Assembly (NCBI GenBank): GCA_903838095.1
Contig: CAILXE010000513.1
Coordinates: forward strand, 1-17,545
DNA from: an uncultured Chlorobiaceae bacterium
GTDB lineage: Bacteria > Bacteroidota > Chlorobiia > Chlorobiales > Chlorobiaceae
Reading direction: 5' to 3'
Length of the DNA: 17,545 nt
Shown here: in pieces, positions 8,640-15,284 of the stretch
Position numbering within the stretch: the first letter of the stretch is position 1
How the letters are laid out: each line of letters starts with the position of its first letter
Notes under the pieces: model-generated
Database searches by the model: none
What the model was told of the DNA's origin: nothing
What the model saw: only the letters and a program-made list of their open reading frames with translations
Position numbers and translations under genes: made by a program

Positions 8640-9554
8640 TCATACGTGATATCCGGCAGCTCGCATTTCATTCTTCAAGCTATCTCTCCAGATCCCTTGG
8701 TCATCAAAAGCTATGTAGACAACCCCGCTAATATCGTTTGGGGTTTCAACTTGACCCTTGACGATCGCCGCAACTCTCGGCCGCCCCAGTTTACCGATTA
8801 AATAGCCGTGTTCAAATACAACGTTCTGTCTTGCCCTGTAAGTGAAGGATAGTGTACCATCCTTGGCTCCGATATCACAAGGCGTATACAAAACCACTCC
8901 AAATCCGACGTTGGAATAGTGGTCGATTTTCTCAATGATTGTTCGCCCAGAACTGGCTTGGAGATGAAGAATGATCGGCTCCAGCCCGAGACTTTTAACA
9001 AACGCAGCCATTTCAAGCTTTGAAATGTCGTCATGTCCATGAACGATGAACACCTGCTTGGTGTTGACCTCGCCATGCCTTGTTTGGATTGGTAAGGGGT
9101 CCGGATGGGTGGGAGCAATTAGCTGTTGAGACGCCTCCAGTTGCTGCGAAGTAATGAGCCCCTTTTTTAACAGGATGTCGAAAATTGGCTCGTCTTTGAT
9201 TGCCCAATGAGTTCGACCGAGTTCGATCTTCCCAAGATCGATTTGGCTGCGGATACTCTCAATGGAGCCTTTCGGCAAAGGTGGAAATATTGGGTCAAAC
9301 TCGAACTCGATGAATACGGTCGAAAAACGTACTTTGATATTTTTTATTCGGCCGATCCTGGATTCTGTCTGTTCGTGCTCGGTGACGAACAAGGTTGAAA
9401 AACCTTTTAATTCTTCAACGGCATTCACATCAAGAGACTTGTATCGCTCGCTAATCTCATCGGCCGTGTACTCAACGGCTACTCGCCCTTTTTCGAACTC
9501 ATACGAATTGCCTGACCAGGTGTCCAGATTTGATGCAATTAAGAGATTGAACAT
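8640..9554 (-). CDS. TIR-like (PF10137/Cap12-type) nucleotide-binding effector
   Basis: A 304-residue protein with two parts. The C-terminal half (about 167-301) is a TIR-like 'predicted nucleotide-binding' domain: VFIVHGHDD (168-176), SSGRTIIEKI (201-210) with Glu208 as the likely NAD-hydrolysing glutamate, LYTPCDIGA (222-230), RARQNVVFEHGYLIGKLGR (240-258), then GVVYIAFDDQG (277-287). Related domains in CBASS TIR-STING (Cap12) degrade NAD+ on activation to stop phage. That activity is inferred here, not shown. The N-terminal part (1-145) is not recognised; it is beta-rich and then helical, and could be the sensor. A proline-rich linker (148-158) joins them. ATG 9554 is preceded by AAGGAAG ten bases upstream. 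The gene starts 30 bases after one attC-like site and ends one base before another, exactly as in an integron cassette. Confidence 0.87.
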   Translation of the reverse strand: MFNLLIASNLDTWSGNSYEFEKGRVAVEYTADEISERYKSLDVNAVEELKGFSTLFVTEHEQTESRIGRIKNIKVRFSTVFIEFEFDPIFPPLPKGSIESIRSQIDLGKIELGRTHWAIKDEPIFDILLKKGLITSQQLEASQQLIAPTHPDPLPIQTRHGEVNTKQVFIVHGHDDISKLEMAAFVKSLGLEPIILHLQASSGRTIIEKIDHYSNVGFGVVLYTPCDIGAKDGTLSFTYRARQNVVFEHGYLIGKLGRPRVAAIVKGQVETPNDISGVVYIAFDDQGIWRDSLKNEMRAAGYHV

Positions 9555-9584
9555 GGGCTATTCGCTTCCTTGACTAAGAATGAA

Positions 9585-9654
9585 ATCTAACGACTGGATT
9601 CAGCCGCGTGGCAGAGCGCAGCAGAGCAACATCGTCTGCAACTCATTGTTAGAA
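9585..9654 (-). other. attC-like recombination site (best match in window)
   Basis: Read on the minus strand: TTCTAAC (9654-9648; RYYYAAC with one mismatch) followed by AATGAGTTGCAGACG, a variable centre, CGGCTGAATCCAGTC, and GTTAGAT (9591-9585; exact GTTRRRY). The inner arms pair: GA-TTG-CAG-CG in the left arm complements CGGCTG-CCA-TC in the right with a short unpaired insert, the standard imperfect attC stem. Length is 70 bp. The first eight bases TCTAACAA and last seven GTTAGAT equal those of classic attC sites such as that of aadA1, from memory. It lies 30 bases before the TIR-like gene, so the GTTAGAT is the left boundary of that cassette. Confidence 0.72.
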
Positions 9655-9847
9655 ACATTTTTCTCATATTCCTTGATTGAAAAAGCTCTTCGTAAAGAAA
9701 AATTCACCAATCAACAATTAAAGTTCAGTTAGACATTGTTAATAATAATACAGAAAATCTAACAAACTATAAGCATTCAGAGAAAAGTCGTTCCGTAATC
9801 CTTTCCGAAACAGTTAAATATTTTGCTGGTAAATTTTTTCAAGGATT

Positions 9848-10078
9848 TTGGCATTTCTGTTATTTTACATGCCCATCTGTTTTCTGTCTGATCTTTTTTA
9901 CTACAGAATCAATTCTTATGAAGAACTTATTAATAAACAAATAAAAACTTTAATTGGTTGGGATATGGGATATAATATCAGTAACAATTTTTGGGTTATT
10001 TTTATAGCATCTGTATCTGCATATTCGCTTACAGTTAAGTCAAAAATCCGAAAAAAGAGATATAATACTGAGTTGTAG
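9848..10078 (+). CDS. Possible small membrane protein (unrecognised)
   Basis: A 76-residue frame in an AT-rich stretch where few long frames are expected. It has a hydrophobic N-terminal segment (about res 2-17, MAFLLFYMPICFLSDLF), a polar middle with INSYEELINKQIKTLIGW, a second hydrophobic segment (about 47-60, NFWVIFIASVSAYSL), and a basic tail KSKIRKKR. That is a plausible two-pass inner-membrane protein. The start would be TTG 9848 with AAGGA immediately upstream (spacing short) or ATG 9869 without a clear site. It is the only gene of this block on the plus strand. Its stop codon lies inside the hairpin at 10066-10098. No family is recognised, and it may be a chance frame. Confidence 0.35.
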   Translation: MAFLLFYMPICFLSDLFYYRINSYEELINKQIKTLIGWDMGYNISNNFWVIFIASVSAYSLTVKSKIRKKRYNTEL

Positions 10079-10098
10079 GTGTTGTCCTGCAACTCAGT
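10066..10098 (+). repeat. 13-bp hairpin at the end of the small ORF
   Basis: ACTGAGTTGTAGG and CCTGCAACTCAGT pair over 13 bp (one G-T wobble) around the loop TGTTGT. The stop codon of the 9848-10078 frame lies inside the left arm. No T-run follows, so it is not a typical rho-independent terminator. The arm TGAGTTG(T/C)AG is also found in the left arm of the attC-like site at 9585-9654, so this may be the core of a decayed attC or an mRNA-stabilising hairpin. Confidence 0.5.
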
Positions 10099-10421
10099 GA
10101 ATACAATATTTGTTAATAAGAAGATTATCTATCTTATCCCTTATAGCCAATAAATCGCAAAGCCGAATAAATATCTATTATAACCAATTCCATATTCTCT
10201 TCTATTCTTATATACCAACATTAAAAAACATTCTATATCAAGAAATATCTATTCTTCCTGTAACAGGTTAAGGCGTCTTCCTTTAAAATAATAGCTGCAA
10301 AAACACCTAGCTGTACCTGAAATACAAAAAAGCCTTTATTAGAGGTGGCTTCTGTTAGCTGTAGTTATATTCTAACTTAAGTTTAACAAATTCAAATCAT
10401 CTTACATAAGAATCCACTCTT
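10079..10421. other. AT-rich intergenic stretch
   Basis: These 343 bases carry no credible gene in either direction. They hold the right arm of the hairpin at 10066-10098 and, near 10325-10352, a hairpin plus T-run suited to ending the minus-strand nuclease transcript. An 11-base direct repeat AAATATCTATT (10169 and 10243) is probably chance in such AT-rich DNA. Core-like hexamers (GTTAGC 10354, TCTAAC 10371) occur but do not form a paired attC site. Confidence 0.6.
10325..10352 (-). terminator. Probable rho-independent terminator of the nuclease gene
   Basis: On the minus strand, about 70 bases after the stop of the PD-(D/E)XK gene, AAGCC and GGCTT pair around a 12-base loop and run directly into six T residues. 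The stem is short (five firm pairs), so efficiency is doubtful, but the order stem then T-run and the position fit. Confidence 0.45.
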
Positions 10422-11432
10422 TCACCCTAATTTGCTTGGAGGTGTTTTTTTAGATACATTTAAAACAATTGGTCTAATATTTTTAAATGTATCATTTGAA
10501 AGCATAAGCAAATACTCCAAATCATCATCTTTATAATCACAATTGTCTGTATCTATTGTTTTGAAGAGATTTTTATCATATTTATATTCTGACCCAAAAT
10601 ATAGAACACAATATATCCCAAAATCTGTATTTATGGTGTCCATATATTTTGGAAGCTGTATCTTTATACCATTTAATAAATCAGATGAATGAGCATGTTT
10701 GACTTCAAGACAAATATGAAAAAATGATTTGTTATTAATGTTTCTTGCGGTAAGCAAGAAATCTATTGATCCGGCACCCGACTTATATTCAGGAATTACC
10801 TGTATCCCTTTTATTATATCAAGATTATCAAGCAATAGACGTATTTGCGGATGAATATCAACTTCTCTTTTAGGTTTGCTTGATAAAAGCTTTGACCCAT
10901 TATAGTTTTTATCCCAAAAACCATTAATTGCATTTGTAGATATAATTTTGTCTCTTAAATCTTGCAAGTACTCATAAACAGTTAAATATACTCCTTGACA
11001 TGAATTATATCCACAAGGATTTAGAATTAATTGTTGTCGGGCCCATTCTCTGAGCGATGAAGGAGGAAAAGTTATTGGCGTTTCGCATTTATCTTCAAAA
11101 AGTCCCAAAATTGAGTTAATTCGAATATATAGAGTTTTTGGCCCCCACATAACAGTAAGAACGACTCGAAATTCCCCATCAATATTTTCAGGTATAGGTA
11201 CTCTAGCTCCAATACCATTTCTTACTAATTCAAAATAGCCATTATGTGCACGGCACTCAAGAAAATAGTCAGGAGCGATACATCCAAATAATAATCCAAG
11301 AGAATTAGGAAATATGCCAATTTCACAACAAATAGTTTGTTCAGCTTGGATAATATCAAATTTTGTAATTGAAAATATTGGCGCTACTTCAATATAGTGT
11401 TGAGGTTCTGTATCAATTTTATTATTATCCAT
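10422..11432 (-). CDS. Putative PD-(D/E)XK nuclease with beta-sandwich-like N-terminus
   Basis: A 336-residue protein of no named family that I recognise. The C-terminal part shows a restriction-endonuclease-like core: helix with KREVDIHPQIRLLLDNL (188-204), strand GSIDFLLTAR with Asp224, strand CLEVKHA with Glu243-x-Lys245, then QLPKY with Gln259 and Tyr263 (a QxxxY pattern as in RecB-like nucleases). The spacing D-x18-ExK is typical of the superfamily. The N-terminal part (about 15-112) has alternating strands (ICCEIGIF, LGLLFGCI, YFELVRNG, FRVVLTVMWG, TLYIRINSILG) resembling a concanavalin/LamG-type beta-sandwich. That is a fold guess. A linker rich in Cys and aromatics (139-152) joins them. 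Codon use is AT-rich. ATG 11432 has no clear Shine-Dalgarno, but TATAAT lies close upstream. The upstream boundary is the attC-like site at 11542-11604. A role in cutting foreign DNA is inference. Confidence 0.7.
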   Translation of the reverse strand: MDNNKIDTEPQHYIEVAPIFSITKFDIIQAEQTICCEIGIFPNSLGLLFGCIAPDYFLECRAHNGYFELVRNGIGARVPIPENIDGEFRVVLTVMWGPKTLYIRINSILGLFEDKCETPITFPPSSLREWARQQLILNPCGYNSCQGVYLTVYEYLQDLRDKIISTNAINGFWDKNYNGSKLLSSKPKREVDIHPQIRLLLDNLDIIKGIQVIPEYKSGAGSIDFLLTARNINNKSFFHICLEVKHAHSSDLLNGIKIQLPKYMDTINTDFGIYCVLYFGSEYKYDKNLFKTIDTDNCDYKDDDLEYLLMLSNDTFKNIRPIVLNVSKKTPPSKLG

Positions 11433-11541
11433 TACATGGTGTAATTATAATTGATTTTGCAAAAACAGAATAGGTTTTGCTATAAAAAGATTTTGCTATA
11501 TATAACAAAAATTTTAGTCAAATTGGAAGTGAATTTGGTTG

Positions 11542-11604
11542 CTCTAACGTGGCTGTTCAGAAGCCGCGCAGTTTTTTCGGTCTCCTACAGTAGCATAGTT
11601 AGAA
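11542..11604 (-). other. attC-like recombination site
   Basis: Minus strand: TTCTAAC (11604-11598) and GTTAGAG (11548-11542), each one base off the R''/R' consensus, form the ends of a 63-bp element. TCTAAC and GTTAGA are exact complements. Inside, CTGT near the left arm pairs with ACAG near the right, and the centre contains CTGCGCGGC. It shares CCGCG and TTCAG with the attC-like site at 9585-9654. It begins 19 bases after the stop of the DUF3800 gene, the standard attC position for a cassette of that orientation. Confidence 0.6.
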
Positions 11605-11623
11605 ATATTTTTTCACGCCTACA

Positions 11624-12637
11624 TTACGCTCTCAGAATCATGCTTTTATTATTTTTAATCATGATCCTGACCAACCTTGCGACTTCTAAAGACAGAGGTT
11701 TATCATCATCAGCGAAAGATATGAGGGATAAAGGCGGCGCATTATTCTGCTCTTGCAACATTAGTTGCCCAAGCATAGAGGCAATCTTTTCGTTATCTGA
11801 AAACTGCCTTCTTAGGCACCTACGAATACCAGACACTATTAAATCAACAGCTTGAATACCCTTAGAATCTTTGGAATCCAAGAACTGGATATCACCACGA
11901 ATGATCTTTTGAATGTTTATTCCAGATTGTGCCCCAATCCCATATACTTCATTTAAATATTCCGGCACCTTCCTATCCTCGAATTCATACTGACTGAGAC
12001 TACTGTAGTCGAAGCCCTTAACCATCATCAATGGTTCTGAAATGGACATTGTTTGAAGAAGCGCTGGACTTAATTGTTCGAACGCATCTTCAAAATCGGT
12101 TCTGGATATATCCTTTTGATCTATCCGCCATCTGAATTCAGCAAGTGCTTCAGGCTCGCGCTGTGCATAATAATTTATCACTCGACTTACAATATCGAAC
12201 ATGAGATGAACTTGACAAAGTAGCTGCACATAAAGCTGCGGAGATAATTTCGCCAATTGTGAGGATACAAGCTGCACACCTTGTCTTCCTCCCTCGTATT
12301 TCATTTTGTCAATATGCCTTAGAATTTCTGCGACTTGCCCTTGTTGGTGCGCAATTACTCTATCAATAGTGTTCAGCCCTGATTCTGTGGCAGTAGAGAA
12401 AACAACGATATTCAAACCAGCCAAATTATCAATGAATTGAAGGTATGAACTTTCCGTCAAATCTTTAAGTTTTGTCTCGCTACTGGGGTCGAATCCATTT
12501 GATATTTTCAGATGGTCAAGGTGGTGTTCTATCTCCCCCTCTGATTTTTCGCCCACAGCAAGGGCAGCGACAGCGTTCCATGAACCGGCATTGGAAGCGT
12601 TCACGAAAGAGCCTGATTCATCTATGTAAATATTCAA
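11624..12637 (-). CDS. DUF3800 family protein (RNase H-fold type)
   Basis: A 337-residue protein with the DUF3800 hallmark IYIDESG at the N-terminus (Asp6, Glu7). Further conserved acidic and basic positions follow: SETKLKDL (53-60, Glu54/Lys56), WRIDQKD (170-176, Asp173/Lys175), and FLDSKDSKGIQAVDLIVSGIRR (252-273, Asp254/Asp265). The pattern D...E.K...D.K...D..AVDL is that of an RNase H-like fold. The family's biochemical role is not settled, but its genes are frequent in mobile and defence regions. Start TTG 12637 with GAAGGA three bases upstream decides the start. It begins 13 bases after a core site GTTAGAA (12657-12651) and ends 19 bases before an attC-like site, so it looks like one gene cassette. 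Confidence 0.85.
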   Translation of the reverse strand: MNIYIDESGSFVNASNAGSWNAVAALAVGEKSEGEIEHHLDHLKISNGFDPSSETKLKDLTESSYLQFIDNLAGLNIVVFSTATESGLNTIDRVIAHQQGQVAEILRHIDKMKYEGGRQGVQLVSSQLAKLSPQLYVQLLCQVHLMFDIVSRVINYYAQREPEALAEFRWRIDQKDISRTDFEDAFEQLSPALLQTMSISEPLMMVKGFDYSSLSQYEFEDRKVPEYLNEVYGIGAQSGINIQKIIRGDIQFLDSKDSKGIQAVDLIVSGIRRCLRRQFSDNEKIASMLGQLMLQEQNNAPPLSLISFADDDKPLSLEVARLVRIMIKNNKSMILRA

Positions 12638-12993
12638 TGTTCCTTCGAATTTCTAACATGGTTTAGACTGATCGGCCTAATACAGAAAAAGCAGACAGCT
12701 CCTTTCTGCATAACAACTTTTGCAATATATTTTTCTAATCCTCGTATATCATTTATTTAAAACGAGATATAAATAAGTATCGCCGTCTCAAACCTTGGTA
12801 TATACTGATCCGTCTAAATCAGAAATGAGAACAGCATAACTACCCCTCTGTGACTTAGACACCACTGACTTTCATATAACACTCAATTCTGAAAACCAAC
12901 AGATACGACATCAATTTACACGTTAATAATAAAAAATTTACATCGCGTGTGAAATATTTCTGTAAAAACAACAGCCCGCTCCGCGCCACCGCT
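12638..12993. other. Non-coding stretch with a single attC/attI core site
   Basis: No gene is supported in these 356 bases. At 12651-12657 (minus strand) lies GTTAGAA, a one-mismatch R' core just before the DUF3800 gene. No partner RYYYAAC core is found 50-150 bp upstream, so it may be a simple attI-like half or the remnant of a lost attC. A weak dyad ATCCTCGT/ACGAGATAT is present around 12740-12775. I see no integrase gene here and no terminator with a T-run behind umuC. Confidence 0.5.
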
Positions 12994-14268
12994 CTACCCC
13001 TTCACCTCCATAATATCACTCCACCGTGTCGTGCAACATGGCGACAGGCACTCCTGATTGGGTTTCCAGCCCACGGAATTTTCAGAAGCAAGGCGCACTG
13101 CTCCACGACCATACCGTTCATTAATTCCGTCCATAACCTTCATCAGCTTTTTACTCTGCTCACTATCAGCGGGCTCATCATCAGCAAAGAGCGAAAGAGT
13201 CCTGCCAGCCAACCCGACCGGCGAGAGTTCACTCACAATAACCCCGGCTTTCTTGTAAGCGCAGCCTTCCCGAAAGAGCAGATCCAGTAACGATTGAGCT
13301 GCACGAATCAACGTCATTGAGTCCTGAGTCGGATACGGTAAAGCAATGGTTTTCGTTCCCCAGTATCGCGCCTGCTGATCGTCAAACGGGCTGGTGCCAA
13401 TAAAGAGCGTCAGCATCGAGGCAACCGACTGCTCCTTGCGCAGCTTCACCGCGCACTTGCCTGCAAAGGTTGCCACCGCCCGATGCAGATCGTCCCACGT
13501 TGTCACACTCTGCCCAAAAGAACGCGATGTACAGATGCTCTGTTTTGCAGGCCGTACCAGCTCAATCGGCAAGCAGGAGTTACCGTTCAGTTCTGCCTGC
13601 ACCCTGGCACCGGTGATATGGAGATGCCTGCGCACCCAGGTCGCTGGCGCGGCTGCCAGATCAGCGGCGGTATTGATGTTGCGTGCATACAGCAGCTTGC
13701 TCAACTGCCGTCCGATTCCCCACACATCCTCAACCTTTGTCATGGAAAGCGCCACGCGTATGGCTTCATCACTGTTCAGCAGGCAAACTCCCTGGTAATC
13801 GGGACTCTTTTTGGCAAGGCGATTCGCAATCTTGGCAAGTATTTTTGTCGGAGCAATCCCGACACAGACTGGAATCCCGGTATGCTGACGGACGGTTCGC
13901 CGGATAAGGCGAGCATACTCAGTCAGGTCATATCGCCCGAAACCGCTCATGTCGAGAAATGCTTCATCAATGGAATAGAGTTCAATGTCGGGAGCCAAAC
14001 CAGCCAGCGTCGTCATCACTCGCGATGACATATCGCCATAAAGAGAATAGTTCGACGAGAAAACAGCAACTTTTTGCCGCAGCAGCATATCCCGGCATTT
14101 GAACACCGGCGCGCCCATCTTGATGCCAAGCGCTTTGGCCTCCTCAGAGCGGGCAATGATGCAACCATCGTTATTGGAGAGCACCACCACCGGACGGTTT
14201 CGTAACGCCGGATTGAAGACCCGTTCACAGGAGGCGTAGAAGTTGTTGCAGTCAACCAGAGCAAACAT
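12994..14268 (-). CDS. umuC: UmuC, DNA polymerase V catalytic subunit (Y-family)
   Basis: UmuC is the Y-family polymerase that copies past lesions with UmuD'2. The 424-residue protein shows FALVDCNNFYASCERVF with catalytic Asp6 at the start, YGDMS, and SIDEAFLD with catalytic Asp101-Glu102. Also present are the little-finger-domain and tail motifs GIGRQLSKLL, SRSFGQSVT and SPCCTTRWSDI near the end, as in E. coli UmuC. The frame is open further upstream, but I place the start at ATG 14268: it is where family members begin, and GGAGG lies eight bases upstream. umuD ends 20 bases upstream on the same strand, so the two form a umuDC operon. Control by a LexA-like repressor is usual for the family; I could not identify a defined SOS box here. 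Confidence 0.95.
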   Translation of the reverse strand: MFALVDCNNFYASCERVFNPALRNRPVVVLSNNDGCIIARSEEAKALGIKMGAPVFKCRDMLLRQKVAVFSSNYSLYGDMSSRVMTTLAGLAPDIELYSIDEAFLDMSGFGRYDLTEYARLIRRTVRQHTGIPVCVGIAPTKILAKIANRLAKKSPDYQGVCLLNSDEAIRVALSMTKVEDVWGIGRQLSKLLYARNINTAADLAAAPATWVRRHLHITGARVQAELNGNSCLPIELVRPAKQSICTSRSFGQSVTTWDDLHRAVATFAGKCAVKLRKEQSVASMLTLFIGTSPFDDQQARYWGTKTIALPYPTQDSMTLIRAAQSLLDLLFREGCAYKKAGVIVSELSPVGLAGRTLSLFADDEPADSEQSKKLMKVMDGINERYGRGAVRLASENSVGWKPNQECLSPCCTTRWSDIMEVKG

Positions 14269-14288
14269 TGTGAGAGCCTCCGACCGGT

Positions 14289-14741
14289 TTATCGTGGTTT
14301 GTGGATCACATAAGCGACAATCCCCCACACCAGAAAATCATTCTTCTCCGTGATTTTTATCGGCTTGAATTCTGTATTGGCAGGCACAAGAGAGAAACCA
14401 TCATCACGCACCGAAAGACGCTTCACCGTAAATTCGCCATCAATAAAACAGACCGCAATATCCCCGTCCTTCGGCTCAAGCGCTTTGTCAATCACCAGCA
14501 AATCACCATCCTCAATCCCTGCATCAATCATCGAACTACCCTTCACCCGTGCGTAAAACGTAGCCGCCGGATGTTTGATCAGCTCCTTGTTCAGATCAAG
14601 CGCAATCTCCACATAATCTTCCGCCGGAGAGGGAAACCCTGCTGAAACACCCGTCGCAAACAGCGGCAGCTCAAGCGAGGTTGCCAGATCAGCCGCGTAA
14701 AAGTCGAGCACGGGATCGGAATGTATTCTGGAAAGTTTCAT
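14289..14741 (-). CDS. umuD: UmuD, self-cleaving polymerase V subunit
   Basis: A 150-residue S24/LexA-type serine peptidase. RecA filaments promote its self-cleavage to UmuD', which then joins UmuC. Seen: cleavage site VSAGFPSPAEDYVE with the cut between Ala34 and Gly35, nucleophile in VKGSSMIDAGI (Ser70), and the general-base lysine in EFTVKRL (Lys107). Length matches UmuD rather than LexA (no DNA-binding domain). ATG 14741 has only a weak ribosome site. It is first gene of the umuDC operon, and the upstream 14782-14853 inverted repeat is the candidate control region. Confidence 0.95.
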   Translation of the reverse strand: MKLSRIHSDPVLDFYAADLATSLELPLFATGVSAGFPSPAEDYVEIALDLNKELIKHPAATFYARVKGSSMIDAGIEDGDLLVIDKALEPKDGDIAVCFIDGEFTVKRLSVRDDGFSLVPANTEFKPIKITEKNDFLVWGIVAYVIHKPR

Positions 14742-14781
14742 GAATGGTGAAGATGATGAATTTCTCCCTCGACAGTGAGGT

Positions 14782-14853
14782 CACCATGAAAACATAATTT
14801 TTATGGGCAAGGAAACAAATGGAAATATCCAGCCATTGTTTCCTGTCATGGTG
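14782..14853. repeat. Interrupted long inverted repeat upstream of umuD
   Basis: The right arm CCATTGTTTCCTGTCATGGTG (14833-14853) has its complement in two blocks on the left: CACCATGA (14782-14789) and AGGAAACA-A-ATGG (14810-14822). The blocks are separated by 20 extra bases and contain one extra A. The blocks would be near-continuous without the 20-base insert. It lies 41-112 bp before the umuD start. On the minus strand, TTTG-N19-TATGTTTT, similar to the Bacteroidota -33/-7 promoter form, overlaps the insert. It may be the umuDC operator/promoter or the remains of a small mobile element. Confidence 0.45.
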
Positions 14854-15178
14854 TCAACACTCTTGACTATGAAGATATGAAATGCCAATTGATGTTGCGG
14901 TCAAAGTGCGTCCTTTTTGACCGCCGGGAAATCGTCATTATTTCTTATCCATGCTTCTTCCGCTCAACTTGGTAATTTCCGGTATAAACCTGAAAACAGG
15001 CAAGACTCTGGACGTTAACCGCTTTTTTCAAAGATGTTGTAGATGAGGGAGGAGAGACGGTGTGAATTGTTCCCCGGCAGCGTTATCGATGCCTTGCGGT
15101 GAGTTAGTTCGAGGTTTATACGCATATTTTGGTTTGCTGAGTCTGTTGAATTCGGAAAACCTGCTTTTTTGTGGATGG

Positions 15179-15271
15179 TCATTGCGATAGCTTTTCACCA
15201 ACATACTTCAGGATTCTTTCTGCTATCTCAGGTTCTTCCTGATATCCGCTTGCATGGATACCGGGAATCAA
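15179..15271 (-). pseudogene. Possible C-terminal gene remnant (unrecognised)
   Basis: A 30-codon minus-strand frame reads IPGIHASGYQEEPEIAERIL followed by KYVGEKLSQ and a stop. Its amphipathic, acidic/basic helix composition looks like real protein sequence. It is bounded upstream by an in-frame stop and has no ribosome site. It could be the tail of a deleted gene or chance. No family is recognised. Confidence 0.25.
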
Positions 15272-15284
15272 TTAACTTTTGCTC

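Larger units (their letters stand above)
14742..15278. other. 537-bp intergenic region between umuDC and higBA
   Basis: No full gene is supported. It contains the interrupted inverted repeat at 14782-14853 close to umuD and a possible 30-residue gene remnant at 15179-15271. Otherwise I see no tRNA-like or other RNA fold and no repeat. It separates two divergent units, so both promoters must lie here. Confidence 0.6.

Noticed and set aside
9728..9763. Core-like heptamers GTTAGAC (9728-9734) and ATCTAAC (9757-9763), both exact attC core matches
   Set aside because: They are only about 23 bp apart, lie in the wrong order for an attC in either useful direction, and have no paired inner arms. Probably chance in AT-rich DNA or shreds of an old site.
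10169..10253. Direct repeat AAATATCTATT
   Set aside because: Two 11-base copies in very AT-rich sequence with no further pattern.
11451..11855. Plus-strand 134-codon frame overlapping the attC-like site and the DUF3800 3' end
   Set aside because: It is antisense to a well-supported gene, has low-complexity hydrophobic content and no ribosome site.
12638..14268. Search for an integron integrase next to the lone core site
   Set aside because: The neighbouring gene on that side is umuC. No tyrosine-recombinase motif is seen in any reading frame of the window that I examined.
14269..14328. Upstream extension of umuC by 20 codons
   Set aside because: The family begins at MFALVDCNNFYAS, GGAGG lies eight bases before ATG 14268, and the extension would overlap the end of umuD.
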